Part shown: one piece after another, positions 19,241-28,485 of the stretch
Numbering within the stretch: the stretch's first letter is position 1
Layout: every line of letters begins with the position of its first letter
From: Phycisphaerae bacterium RAS2
GTDB lineage: Bacteria; Planctomycetota; Phycisphaerae; UBA1845; UTPLA1
Direction of reading: 5' to 3'
Assembly (NCBI GenBank): GCA_007753915.1
Contig: CP036352.1
Span: 3,349,306-3,413,305, forward strand
DNA length: 64,000 nt
Notes under the pieces: generated by a model
The model's database searches: none
Seen by the model: the letters and a program-made list of their open reading frames with translations, nothing else
Told to the model about the DNA's origin: nothing
Translations under genes and position numbers: made by a program

Positions 19241-19582
19241 TTCAGTTTACAGGTTGGGGATGTGAATCCTAATCAGCGGCTTTGACCTCAACACACGGAC
19301 ATGAAATCCGTTGATCTAGTTGCCTAAGCCGGTTCGGCGACTACTGTTCGGAATGGCAAGAAATCTGCCTTGCGATTCGTTTGGCGAATTGCTTGCAGCG
19401 ACATTGTTCCTGCGGGGCGATGCCGCTGCGGCCTCGCTTCCGGAGGCTGTCCGAGCCGGGATCGTCGGCATGGTCCGGGCGTTCACCGGGCCGGACGGTA
19501 AAGGGGACGCACTTGCTCCATCAAGACCCCGCGTGCCCAATTTGGTCGAGTCGAGCGCTGGGGTTATTCTATCCGTGTAACC

Positions 19583-20323
19583 ATGTGCGGTCGCTACACA
19601 TTGCTGGCAGAAGCGAATGAACTCGCGGAGGAGTTCCAAGTCAGTGATGTTGCGCCGCTGGAGCCGCGGTACAACATCGCGCCAACCCAGGACGTGCCGG
19701 TCGTGCGCCTGGAAGGCGGGCCTGCCTTGCACGGCGTTTCCGCGCCGTCAAGCATGGCGGTAGTGCGGCAATCAGAGACCGGCGGTGCGCGGCGGGTGGA
19801 TATTCTTCGCTGGGGTTTGATTCCGCATTGGGCCAAAGATACATCCTTCGCTTATCGCACGATCAATGCGCGTGCCGAGACGGTGGCGACACAGCCTTCG
19901 TTTCGCGATGCCTTTCGCAAACGGCGGTGCATCGTTCCCGCGAGTGGATTCTTCGAGTGGCAGAAGCTGATAAAGGGCGGAAAAGAGATCAAGCAACCGC
20001 ACTACATACGCCGACGTGACGGCCGCCCCTTAGGACTGGCGGGTTTGTGGGACCGATGGGAAGGACCAGACGGCACCGTGATTGAGTCGTTCACGATCAT
20101 CACGACCGAGGCGAACGAGACGGTGCAGGCGTTGCATAACCGAATGCCAGTGATCCTTGACCCGCAGAACTATGACGTATGGCTGAATCCTGCAACAAAG
20201 GCTGAACGTCTTCAGTCGCTTCTTTCGCCCTGCCCGTCGGACTGGCTCGTAACATCCCCCGTCAGCAGGCAAGTGAACAATCCCCGCAACGACTATCCAG
20301 GCTGCCTCGACGAGTTGCCCTAA
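19583..20323 (+). CDS. yedK: SRAP-domain protein YedK/HMCES (abasic-site protection)
   Basis: 246 aa. Begins MCGRYTL, so Cys2 becomes the N-terminal catalytic residue that forms a thiazolidine crosslink with abasic sites in single-stranded DNA. Other family signatures are EPRYNIAPTQ, RWGLIPHWAKD, INARAETV, the catalytic ASGFFEWQK glutamate, and LHNRMPVIL with the histidine. Length is normal. It lies directly upstream of imuA-imuB-dnaE2 on the same strand, 111 bp away, which fits the frequent association of SRAP genes with SOS-type operons. A GC-rich inverted repeat in the gap may partly separate the transcripts. I found no convincing LexA box. Confidence 0.95.
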   Translation: MCGRYTLLAEANELAEEFQVSDVAPLEPRYNIAPTQDVPVVRLEGGPALHGVSAPSSMAVVRQSETGGARRVDILRWGLIPHWAKDTSFAYRTINARAETVATQPSFRDAFRKRRCIVPASGFFEWQKLIKGGKEIKQPHYIRRRDGRPLGLAGLWDRWEGPDGTVIESFTIITTEANETVQALHNRMPVILDPQNYDVWLNPATKAERLQSLLSPCPSDWLVTSPVSRQVNNPRNDYPGCLDELP

Positions 20324-20340
20324 CCCCCGCGTTGACAAGG

Positions 20341-20368
20341 GCCTGCCCTCGATACGCGATGGGCGGGC
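20341..20368 (+). terminator. Possible weak terminator or attenuator hairpin
   Basis: GCCTGCCC (20341-20348) can pair with GGGCGGGC (20361-20368), one G-U pair, followed by GTTTGTG rather than a clean T-run. It lies between yedK and imuA. A role is inferred from position only. Confidence 0.35.
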
Positions 20369-20434
20369 GTTTGTGCGCTTGCAATTCCCCGGAGGATTAC
20401 CCTAACATGTACCGAACTATTGGGAGCCGTGGCA

Positions 20435-21262
20435 ATGGGAATCGGCGGGCATGTCGATCTGCGCGAGTTGGCAGAGCGAATTCGAGCCATTGAACATCGT
20501 CACGATGTCGGCGTATCGCCGTGCTTTGTCGATGAGCCGGCGGCGGATCGCATTGCGACGAGCTGGGCGGAAATCGACGCGGAACTGGGCGGAGGGTTGC
20601 CCGCCGACGGTTTGCACGAATGGTTCGGGATGGAGGAAGCCGCCGGCCGACGATGGCTTCCGCCGCTATGCATTCTGACGCACCTGGCGTGGCAGGCGCT
20701 GGACCACCGTTCGTTGTCACCGTGGACGGTATGGATCGGAAAGAGTTGCCACCCGTATCCGCGCATTCTGATCCGTGGCGACGACCGTCGCTTGCTGGAG
20801 CGGTCGCTGTTCGTCGCGCCGCGCGATGTGACGACGCGGCTGTGGGCGATTGATCTGGCGCTGCGTTCGCCGCCGGTCGGATGCGTCATCGCGGACGGCA
20901 GCGCGTTGGATCGCGCGGCCACCCAGCGAATTCAACTGTTGGCCCGCAAGCAAACCAAGGCCGTGTTTGCCGCGCGTCCGACGAAGGAAATCAGCGAACT
21001 CTCTGCCGCGCAGACACGTTGGCGAGTGTGCATCGCACCCGCCGAGAAGGGAAAAGCAGCGGGCAGCGTAACGCCGCGATGGAAGGTTGAACTTCTGCGC
21101 TGCAAGGGAATGCGGCCCGTGAAAGTGCCTCGTGAATGGCGCTTGGAGTGGAATCGTGCCGAAGGCGCTGTCCATCTATCTGCCCGGCTGGCCGATCTGG
21201 CTGGCGCGCAGACACCGAGCCGACTCACCGGACCCGCACGTCGCCGACAGCAAACGGCCTGA
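20435..21262 (+). CDS. imuA: ImuA-type RecA-like mutasome accessory protein
   Basis: About 275 aa. The N-terminal part has a RecA-like context: AEIDAELGGGLPADGLHEWF resembles the segment before the ATPase fold, then LAWQALDHRS, TVWIGKSCHPYPRILI and RDVTTRLWAIDLALRSPPVG. ERSLFVAP and LLARKQTKAVFAARPTKE continue the RecA-like core, followed by WRVCIAP and WKVELLRCKG. Classical Walker A is degenerate, as is usual for ImuA. The protein partners ImuB and DnaE2 in error-prone translesion synthesis. The ATG at 20435 is preferred; a TTG at 20420 is an alternative. The 3' end overlaps imuB by 107 bp, implying coupling. Confidence 0.85.
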   Translation: MGIGGHVDLRELAERIRAIEHRHDVGVSPCFVDEPAADRIATSWAEIDAELGGGLPADGLHEWFGMEEAAGRRWLPPLCILTHLAWQALDHRSLSPWTVWIGKSCHPYPRILIRGDDRRLLERSLFVAPRDVTTRLWAIDLALRSPPVGCVIADGSALDRAATQRIQLLARKQTKAVFAARPTKEISELSAAQTRWRVCIAPAEKGKAAGSVTPRWKVELLRCKGMRPVKVPREWRLEWNRAEGAVHLSARLADLAGAQTPSRLTGPARRRQQTA

Positions 21263-22718
21263 TCGAGCCGCGTGGCTGCTGTGGACCGCGCAGCGCGGCG
21301 TGCGGCAGGTGGTTCACGGCTGCGAACAGGCGCGCGCGGCGGGCGTGCAACCGGGCATGTCGCTGGCTCATGCGAAAGCACTCTGCGCGGGGCTGCGCGT
21401 CCACGATCAGCTCGTAACACCCAACGAGGACAGCGCAGCGCTGAATCGGCTCGCACGTTGGCTGCTTCGATTCGCTCCGGTTGTTTCGCCGGATGAACCC
21501 GACGGGTTGATGCTCGACATCGCCGGTTGCGAGAGACTTTTCGGCGGCGAACGCGAGCATGTCCGGCAGATCGGCGAGGCCCTGCAACGCTGGGGGCTGC
21601 GTCCGAGCCTCGCGGTTGCGCCGACGTTTGCCTGTGCCTGGGCGGTGGCTCGTCACGGCGATTTGAAATTGAAATGGATCGCGGAGAATGCGATGCACGA
21701 GGCCCTCTCGCCGCTGCCAGTCCGCGCGTTGCGCGTCGATCCTCGGACGGTCGATGCGCTGGCCGATGTGGGGATCGAGCGGATTGAACATCTGCTTGGA
21801 ATGCCTCGTGATGAACTGGCAGCGCGGTTCGGCGCTGAATTGCTGCGCCGACTCGACCTGGCGACCGGCGCGATCGACGAAACCATCCGGACCGTCCGGC
21901 CCGCGCGATTGTATCAAGCATCGCACGCCTTCGACGGCCCCGTGCGGCGTCTTGAGATCATCGAAGCCACGTCGCGCGAGCTTTTGTCCAGGCTGTTGCA
22001 ATCGTTGCGCACCACCCATCGCGGCATCCGTGAATTGACCGTCGAGCTGCGCCGCGCGGACTGCGAGCCGCAATCCGTGTCGGTGCGATTGACTTATCCC
22101 AATCGGGATGCGGCTCATCTGTGGGCGCTGTTGTGGCGACGGCTGGAGCGCGCCCATCTGGGCTTCGGTGTGACGGAGATTATTTTACAAGCCGCACAGA
22201 CGGAGCGGATGAAAAACGAACAGGCGGTTTTTCTGCGTGAGGCCGTTCGCGAAGCGCCTGATCCACTCGCGTCGCTCGGCGAACTGGTGGATCGCCTTGT
22301 GGAGCGGCTCGGCAGCGGTGCGGTGACGCGCGTGCAACCGGCCGAATCGTATGTCCCCGAGCAGGCTTTCACGCAAGCGACCGTGCATGGCGTTGCGAGG
22401 CCAATTTCGTCTCTCGTTCGCGCTGAAGCATGTTGCCTCAATCCGGCCCATCGCCCCTCGCGGCTGCTGGATCGCCCCGAACCAATCCGAGTGATGTCGC
22501 TGGTGCCGGACGGCCCGCCGGTCTGGCTGGAGTGGCGAGGCCAAGTCGGTGAGATCGTCGCCAGCATCGGTCCGGAGCGAATTGTTTCCCCGTGGTGGAC
22601 AGGCCGTGCCGCACCGCCTCGTGATTATTACGAAGCGGAGGACGCACACGGCCGACAATTGTGGGTTTATCGCGACGGTCACACGGGGCAGTGGTTTGTT
22701 CATGGTCAATGGATATAG
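21156..22718 (+). CDS. imuB: ImuB, Y-family polymerase-like mutasome hub
   Basis: About 520 aa from the GTG at 21156 (PKALSIYLPGWPIWLARRH). It has the Y-family fold signatures: GVQPGMSLAHAKALC, FAPVVSPDEPDGLMLDIAGC and LFGGEREHVRQI, the helix-hairpin-helix (LADVGIERIEHLLGMPRDEL) and the little-finger region. The catalytic SxDE motif of active Y-polymerases is not present, as expected for ImuB, which acts as a scaffold that binds the beta clamp and recruits DnaE2. The C-terminus ends in RDYYEAEDAHGRQLWVYRDG, the usual ImuB tail. It overlaps imuA and is followed 15 bp later by dnaE2. Confidence 0.9.
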   Translation: MPKALSIYLPGWPIWLARRHRADSPDPHVADSKRPDRAAWLLWTAQRGVRQVVHGCEQARAAGVQPGMSLAHAKALCAGLRVHDQLVTPNEDSAALNRLARWLLRFAPVVSPDEPDGLMLDIAGCERLFGGEREHVRQIGEALQRWGLRPSLAVAPTFACAWAVARHGDLKLKWIAENAMHEALSPLPVRALRVDPRTVDALADVGIERIEHLLGMPRDELAARFGAELLRRLDLATGAIDETIRTVRPARLYQASHAFDGPVRRLEIIEATSRELLSRLLQSLRTTHRGIRELTVELRRADCEPQSVSVRLTYPNRDAAHLWALLWRRLERAHLGFGVTEIILQAAQTERMKNEQAVFLREAVREAPDPLASLGELVDRLVERLGSGAVTRVQPAESYVPEQAFTQATVHGVARPISSLVRAEACCLNPAHRPSRLLDRPEPIRVMSLVPDGPPVWLEWRGQVGEIVASIGPERIVSPWWTGRAAPPRDYYEAEDAHGRQLWVYRDGHTGQWFVHGQWI

Positions 22719-22733
22719 CGAAGGTCAATCCGC

Positions 22734-25700
22734 ATGCCCGATCCGGCTGACCCGAAAGTCCACGCCCACCCCTTCAAGCGCGCCGCGCTGAACGGAGCCG
22801 GCGCGGACCGGTCTGCCTACACGCCCTCGCTCACGGCCTATGCCGAGCTGACGGCAGCGAGCAATTACACGTTCCTGACGGGGGCCAGCCATCCGGATGA
22901 ATTGATCGCTCAAGCCGCGGCGCTGGGGCATCGTGCGATCGCGCTGACGGATTGCAATTCGCTGGCGGGTATCGTTCGCGCCCATGTCGCGGCCAAGGAT
23001 TCGGGCATTCCGTTTGTCGTCGGCTGCCGACTGCGCTTCGTCGAACCCGCCAGACTATCGCTCTTTGTGTATCCCACAAATCGCGCGGCCTACGGTCGGT
23101 TGTGCCGACTGCTCACGGTCGGCAAGCGCCGCGCGCCGAAGGGGCAATGCCATCTGTGGCTGGATGATTTGAGCGCCCACGCCGAGGGATTGCTCGCCGT
23201 GGCCTGGTTCGCCTCGCCGACCGACGCCGACGTGCTGGGAACCCTCACGCTGTTGCAACATTTGTTTGACGACGACCGGTTGTCTCTGGCGCTGGCTCGG
23301 CTCCACACGTCGAACGATTCGCCGTTTCAGGAGGCTGCGGTTTTGCTGTCGCGCGAGACCGGCGTGCCGTTGGTCGCGGTCAACGACGTTCATTATCACG
23401 TCCCGCAGCGCCGCGCTCTGAACGACGTGCTGACCTGCATCCGCCACGGCTGCACGCTGGATGAGTCGGGCTTTCGCCTGTTCGCCAACGCCGAGCGGCA
23501 CTTGAAATCGCCCGAAGAGATGGCGCAACTCTTCGCGGCGCATCCCGCGGCGCTCGCGCGCAGCGCCGTCATCGCCCGCCGCGCGGGCGGCTTCTCGCTG
23601 GATGAACTGCGGTACGAGTATCCGGACGAAATTTGTCCACCGGGTCTAACGCCGATGGAGCATCTTCGAGGATTGACTTGGAAGTGTGCTGATGAACGCT
23701 ATCCGCAAGGCGTGCCCGACAAAGTGCGCCGACAAGTCGAGCATGAATTCACGCTCATTGAAGAACTCAATTACGCGCCATACTTCCTGACGGTTCATGA
23801 CCTGGTGCGCTTCGCGCGGTCGCGCGGGATTCTCTGTCAGGGGCGCGGAGCGGCCGCGAATTCAGCCGTGTGTTTCTGTCTCGGCGTCACGTCGGTGGAC
23901 CCCGACCGGATCAACGTGCTGTTCGAGCGGTTCGTGAGCCGGGAGCGGGACGAGCCACCGGACATCGACATTGACTTTGAACACGAACGCCGTGAGGAGG
24001 TCATTCAATACATCTATGGTAAATACGGGCGCGACCGGGCGGGGCTGACGGCCGAGGTCATCACCTATCGCAGCCGCAGCGCCGTGCGCGACGTGGGCAA
24101 GGCGCTGGGCCTGTCGCTCGACGCGGTGGACCGCATCGCCAAGCGCGTGCATGACTGGCATGAAGACGGATTCACCGAGGACAAGGTTTCGACGCTCGGC
24201 ATGGATGCCGGCGATCCGCTGCTGAAGCTGTTTGTGAGGCTGGTGGATCAGATCGTCGGCTTCCCGCGTCACTTGTCGCAGCACGTCGGCGGCTTTGTTA
24301 TTTCGCGCGGCCCGCTCTGCGAACTTGTCCCCATCGAGAATGCGGCGATGGAAAACCGCACCGTCATCGAATGGGACAAGGACGACATCGAAGCGCTGGG
24401 AATGCTCAAAGTGGACGTGCTGGCGCTGGGAATGCTGACGTGCATCCGCAAAGGGCTGGAATTGATTGAGCGTCATCACAGCCGACCGCTGACGCTCGCA
24501 TCAATCCCTTCGGAAGATTCCGCCGTGTACGACATGATCTGCAAAGCCGACACGCTCGGCGTGTTTCAAATCGAATCGCGCGCGCAGATGACCATGCTCC
24601 CGCGCCTCAAGCCGCAGAATTTCTACGACCTTGTGATTGAGGTCGCCATTGTGCGCCCCGGCCCCATCATCGGCGACATGGTGCATCCGTATCTGCGGCG
24701 GCGCAACGGCGAGGAGCCGGTGATCTATCCCGACGAGAAGGTGGAGCGCGTGCTGGGTCGAACGCTGGGCGTGCCGCTGTTTCAGGAGCAGGCGATGTCG
24801 CTGGCCATCGTCGCGGCGGGTTTCACGCCGGGCGAGGCGGAGCAGCTTCGCCGCACGATCAGCGCGTGGAAGCACCGTGGCAAGGACGCCATCCCTCGTT
24901 ATCGTCGCCGTTTCATCAACGGCATGCTGGCCAACGGATACGAACGCAAATTCGCTGAGCAATGTTTCGAGCGACTCAAGGGATTCAGCGAATACGGGTT
25001 TCCCGAATCGCACTCGGCGAGCTTCGCGCTGCTCGTCTATGCGTCGGCGTGGATCAAGTGTTACTACCCGGCGGTCTTCGCGGCCGCCCTGCTGAACAGC
25101 CAGCCGATGGGGTTTTATGCTCCCGCGCAGATCATCCGCGACGCGCGCGATCACGGCGTCGAGGTTCGCCCTGTGGACGTGAACCGCAGCGACTGGGATT
25201 GCACGCTGGAGGAGTCCGGCCACACGGTGCGGCTGGGAATGAGAATGGTTCGTGGCCTGCGCGAAGTTGACGCTCGCGCGATTGCAGAGATCGTGCGGGC
25301 GCGCGGGCCGTTTGCGTCGATTGTGGATTTGTGGCGGGCCGTGGAGATTCCGACCGCAGCTCTTCAGCGACTCGCGCAGGCCGATGCATTCGGCTCGATG
25401 CAATTGGACCGCCAACAGGCACTCTGGACGGTTCAATCGCTTCGCGGCCGACCGCTGCCGTTGTTTGACGCCCCCTGGCGCGCGAGTGAATCGCAGGAAT
25501 GCAACGATTCGCTGCCGCCCGCGTCGCCGCCGCAGGAAGTCGTGCGCGACTATCGCGCGGTGGGTCTGTCACTCAAAGCGCACCCGATTTCATTCATGCG
25601 CGAAGCGTTGAACCGGCGACGGATACTCACCGCCGCGCAGATTCGAGACGAGCATGGCTGTGCTCACGGTAAATGGGCGACTGTCGCGGGCATCGTCTTG

Positions 25701-25952
25701 TTTCGACAACGGCCCGGCACTGCCAAAGGGATTATGTTTGTAACTTTGGAAGACGAGACCGGCCGCGCCGATTTGATCGTTCGACCGCATGTCTATCAGC
25801 AATTCGCCAACGCTGCCTTGTACGGCCGCGCGATCATCGCACGAGGCCGAGTCGAGCGCGACGGCTGCGTGGTGCATGTCTTGGTGCGCCACATTGAAGA
25901 CCTGTCGGCAGACCTTCACTCGCTGCCATTGATGTCGCGGGATTTTCATTGA
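22734..25952 (+). CDS. dnaE2: Error-prone DNA polymerase III alpha subunit DnaE2
   Basis: 1072 aa, normal for DnaE2. N-terminal PHP domain (AELTAASNYTFLTGASHPDE, ALTDCNSLAGIVRAH), the polymerase core with GRGAAANSAVCFCLGVTSVD and the catalytic PDIDIDFEHERREEV aspartates, FQIESRAQMTMLPRL, the finger region GFPESHSASFALLVYASAW, and a C-terminal OB fold (WATVAGIVLFRQRPGTAKGI). The C-terminus lacks the tau-binding extension of replicative DnaE1. Together with imuA and imuB it forms the standard mutasome cassette for damage-induced mutagenesis. Translation probably continues from imuB (15 bp gap). Regulation by an SOS repressor is inferred from family knowledge; no operator was identified. Confidence 0.95.
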   Translation: MPDPADPKVHAHPFKRAALNGAGADRSAYTPSLTAYAELTAASNYTFLTGASHPDELIAQAAALGHRAIALTDCNSLAGIVRAHVAAKDSGIPFVVGCRLRFVEPARLSLFVYPTNRAAYGRLCRLLTVGKRRAPKGQCHLWLDDLSAHAEGLLAVAWFASPTDADVLGTLTLLQHLFDDDRLSLALARLHTSNDSPFQEAAVLLSRETGVPLVAVNDVHYHVPQRRALNDVLTCIRHGCTLDESGFRLFANAERHLKSPEEMAQLFAAHPAALARSAVIARRAGGFSLDELRYEYPDEICPPGLTPMEHLRGLTWKCADERYPQGVPDKVRRQVEHEFTLIEELNYAPYFLTVHDLVRFARSRGILCQGRGAAANSAVCFCLGVTSVDPDRINVLFERFVSRERDEPPDIDIDFEHERREEVIQYIYGKYGRDRAGLTAEVITYRSRSAVRDVGKALGLSLDAVDRIAKRVHDWHEDGFTEDKVSTLGMDAGDPLLKLFVRLVDQIVGFPRHLSQHVGGFVISRGPLCELVPIENAAMENRTVIEWDKDDIEALGMLKVDVLALGMLTCIRKGLELIERHHSRPLTLASIPSEDSAVYDMICKADTLGVFQIESRAQMTMLPRLKPQNFYDLVIEVAIVRPGPIIGDMVHPYLRRRNGEEPVIYPDEKVERVLGRTLGVPLFQEQAMSLAIVAAGFTPGEAEQLRRTISAWKHRGKDAIPRYRRRFINGMLANGYERKFAEQCFERLKGFSEYGFPESHSASFALLVYASAWIKCYYPAVFAAALLNSQPMGFYAPAQIIRDARDHGVEVRPVDVNRSDWDCTLEESGHTVRLGMRMVRGLREVDARAIAEIVRARGPFASIVDLWRAVEIPTAALQRLAQADAFGSMQLDRQQALWTVQSLRGRPLPLFDAPWRASESQECNDSLPPASPPQEVVRDYRAVGLSLKAHPISFMREALNRRRILTAAQIRDEHGCAHGKWATVAGIVLFRQRPGTAKGIMFVTLEDETGRADLIVRPHVYQQFANAALYGRAIIARGRVERDGCVVHVLVRHIEDLSADLHSLPLMSRDFH

Positions 25953-26428
25953 ATGTAAACGCAGAAGATAGCCAAATGCTCAAGATCGCCGGTTCGCTAG
26001 AAGCCGTAAGGCTTCGATGACGGCCGAGCAACCCCACGGGTTCAGAGCAATTCTTTTCTTAATGCGATGTCTGCCAGTCGCCGGGCTTGTGCCGCCCAGC
26101 CAGTGGCCACTCTTCCGCCACTAGGGGCTGCGGTGCAGTGTGCGCTTCCGTGCGCCGCAAGTCACAAAGAGACGTGTTTATACAACGGGGATAGGGGGCA
26201 AAAAGATGGCGCCGTCATGCGCAAGACCGTTGCCCAACGGCGCGCGCGCGTCCGCAAAAATAGGGAGGGGGGGGGCTACTTTTTTCTCGCAAATTGACAG
26301 ACTGTTGGCATACAATCCTCGCGGCGTGGATCGTGCTCTGCGTGGTAGGTTGAAATCGATGTCTTACCCGACACGTAACAGTCACGTCGTGAAGTATGGC
26401 GTTTGACACAACTCCAAGGATGGAGACC
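25953..26428. other. Intergenic region upstream of the phage-like operon
   Basis: About 475 bp without a gene. It contains a perfect 6-bp hairpin with GTAA loop (26000-26015), a G-run (about 26267-26275) followed by a T-run, and AT-richer DNA close to the next gene. It marks the change from the chromosomal dnaE2 cassette to phage-type genes and could hold the left end of the island, but no copy of the tRNA-Arg 3' end is present. A TTGACA at 26293 has no suitable -10. Confidence 0.45.
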
Positions 26429-26962
26429 ATGAAGATCAAGGACCGGATCACGGGACTGAAGCGCATCAAGGCCGCGGACCTGCGGCCGCATCCCCAGAAC
26501 TGGCGCATCCACACGCAGGCGCAGCGCGAGGCATTGCAGGGCATTCTCTGCGAGGTCGGCTACGCCGATGCATTGATCGCACGCCAATTGCCGGACAAGA
26601 GCTATCAACTGCTCGATGGCCATCTCCGCGCCGAGACGACGCCGAACACCCGCGTGCCGGTGCTGGTCGTGGACTTGAATGATGAGGAGGCTGCGAAGCT
26701 GCTGGCCTCGCTCGATTCACTGGCTTCAATGGCCGGCAGCGACCCGGCGCAGTTGGATGCGCTGCTTGCCGGGTTGAAGACCGACAGCGCGGCCCTGTCA
26801 GCGATGTGGGGAGGCATGACGTCGAAGGTGGCCGAGGCGATCGCTCCGGCGGAGTTCAAGGAAATCGATGATTCCCTTGAAACAGCTTACTGCTGCCCGA
26901 AGTGCGGGTATCGGTGGAGCGGATCGCCGGGCGGGGCGGGTGATTCGGATGGAGATGCGTGA
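26429..26962 (+). CDS. ParB-like nuclease-domain protein (phage type)
   Basis: About 177 aa. The N-terminal ParB/sulfiredoxin-like fold shows LRPHPQNWRIHTQAQREALQ, CEVGYADALIARQLPD and the key DGHLRAE loop. A Leu/Ala-rich helical region follows, and the C-terminus has a zinc-ribbon half (YCCPKCGYRWSG). The ATG at 26429 is chosen because AAGGATGGAG lies just upstream and the homologous proteins I know begin MKIKDRI; an ATG at 26396 is possible. In phages and integrative elements such proteins precede DNA methyltransferase and terminase genes. The stop overlaps the next start (ATGA). Confidence 0.8.
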   Translation: MKIKDRITGLKRIKAADLRPHPQNWRIHTQAQREALQGILCEVGYADALIARQLPDKSYQLLDGHLRAETTPNTRVPVLVVDLNDEEAAKLLASLDSLASMAGSDPAQLDALLAGLKTDSAALSAMWGGMTSKVAEAIAPAEFKEIDDSLETAYCCPKCGYRWSGSPGGAGDSDGDA

Positions 26963-28485
26963 TGGCTGCGCGAATGGGTCAGACCAAGAAGAAGGTGAGC
27001 GGGGGTCAGCGCAAGCCACGCGCGTCGAAGGATGGGACACTAGGCGCGAACGACATTGCGCCTGCGCCGCGAAAACACACTCGTCGTGCTGCGCCGTCGC
27101 GCTCTGGCGAGCCCGCGAGGCGTTCAATCTCCGCTCCGTCGGCCAAGCCGCCCTACCGTGTGCCGTCGATGGCCGAGATCGCGGCGGTGCCGGACAGCGG
27201 CTATCGGGCCATCTCGCTCTTCGCCGGCTGCGGCGGCAGTTGCCTCGGCTACCGTATGGCGGGCGTTCGCGTGATCTGGGCCAACGAGTTCATTCCCGCT
27301 GCGCGGGAGACCTACGCCGCCAACCATCCCGGCGCGGTGATCGATGCGCGCGACATTCGAACGATCAAGCCGGAGGATGTGCTCGATGCGATCCAAATGC
27401 GCGCGGGCGAGTTGGACCTGCTGGATGGCTCGCCGCCGTGCGCCTCGTTCAGCACGGCCGGCAACCGCGCCGAGGACTGGGGCAAGGTCAAGAAGTACAG
27501 CGACACCCAGCAGCGCACCGATGACCTCTTCCACGAATACGCGCGCGTGCTAAAGGGGATCCAACCAAAGGTCTTCGTCGCCGAGAACGTCAGCGGGTTG
27601 GTCAAGGGAGTCGCCAAGGGCTACTACCTCGAAGTGCTGGCAGCGCTCAAGGCTTGTGGCTACCGCGTGGCCTCGCGGTTACTCGATGCGCAATGGCTCG
27701 GTGTGCCGCAGGCGCGCCAGCGGCTGATCTTCATCGGCGTGCGGAATGACTTGGGAATGGATCCCGTGTTCCCCAAACCTCTGCCCTATCGCTACAGCGT
27801 GCGCGAAGCGCTGCCGTGGATTGTGCGTGGCAAGTACGGCGCGAACTGGCGATATGCCGATGCGCCCAGCCCGACCGTCTCGGCGTCGATGGCGCGGAAT
27901 CCGGCGAACAACACGCAAGGACTGGAACTGGTCGAGGCGCTGCCCATTCCTTCGCTGACAAACGATTTGCGCGGCGGCGACACGCGACTGATCCACGATA
28001 CGCGCGGCAACCGGCCTGCGAAGGACTTCACCGATGGGCCCTGCCCGACGATCACCGTCGGCGTCGATGGCTGCAATTCGTATCACTATCAGGTCGTCAC
28101 GCCGCGCGAGTCAGGCGAACTCACTGTGCCGCACGTCGAATCCGAGAGCAACATCACCGGTTACGCCATCGGTCGCGAATGGGATCGCCTCGGCGCGGGC
28201 CAGAAGGGCAAGTACCTCAACTTCATTAAGCCACGCATCGACCGCCCCTGTCCGACCGTCACGCAGACCGGCGGCATCACCGGCGCAGCGAGCGTGGTCC
28301 ATCCGACCGAGCGGCGGAAGTTCAGCATCGCCGAACTCAAGCGCCTCTGCGGCTTCCCGGATGACTTTCAACTGACCGGCAGCTACGCCCAGCAATGGGA
28401 GCGGCTCGGGCGGGCTGTGCCGCCGGTGATGATGTCCCACATTGCCCGAGCCGTCCGGGATGGAATCCTATGCAAACTGAAGTAA
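26962..28485 (+). CDS. C5-cytosine DNA methyltransferase
   Basis: About 507 aa. After a basic, low-complexity N-terminus the C5-MTase motifs appear in order: I SLFAGCGGSCLGYRMAG, IV LDGSPPCASFS with the catalytic cysteine, VI AENVSGLVKG, VIII VPQARQRLIFIGVR, and after a long target-recognition region IX/X FSIAELKRLCGFPDDF and VPPVMMSHIARAV. The recognition site cannot be read from sequence. No restriction endonuclease lies nearby, so it is an orphan, phage-type enzyme, possibly for protection from host restriction. The start overlaps the ParB-like stop (ATGA) and the stop overlaps the next gene by up to 16 bp. Confidence 0.93.
   Translation: MAARMGQTKKKVSGGQRKPRASKDGTLGANDIAPAPRKHTRRAAPSRSGEPARRSISAPSAKPPYRVPSMAEIAAVPDSGYRAISLFAGCGGSCLGYRMAGVRVIWANEFIPAARETYAANHPGAVIDARDIRTIKPEDVLDAIQMRAGELDLLDGSPPCASFSTAGNRAEDWGKVKKYSDTQQRTDDLFHEYARVLKGIQPKVFVAENVSGLVKGVAKGYYLEVLAALKACGYRVASRLLDAQWLGVPQARQRLIFIGVRNDLGMDPVFPKPLPYRYSVREALPWIVRGKYGANWRYADAPSPTVSASMARNPANNTQGLELVEALPIPSLTNDLRGGDTRLIHDTRGNRPAKDFTDGPCPTITVGVDGCNSYHYQVVTPRESGELTVPHVESESNITGYAIGREWDRLGAGQKGKYLNFIKPRIDRPCPTVTQTGGITGAASVVHPTERRKFSIAELKRLCGFPDDFQLTGSYAQQWERLGRAVPPVMMSHIARAVRDGILCKLK

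Noticed and set aside
26293-26310. TTGACA...TACAAT upstream of the phage-like operon
   Set aside because: Spacer is only 11 bp.
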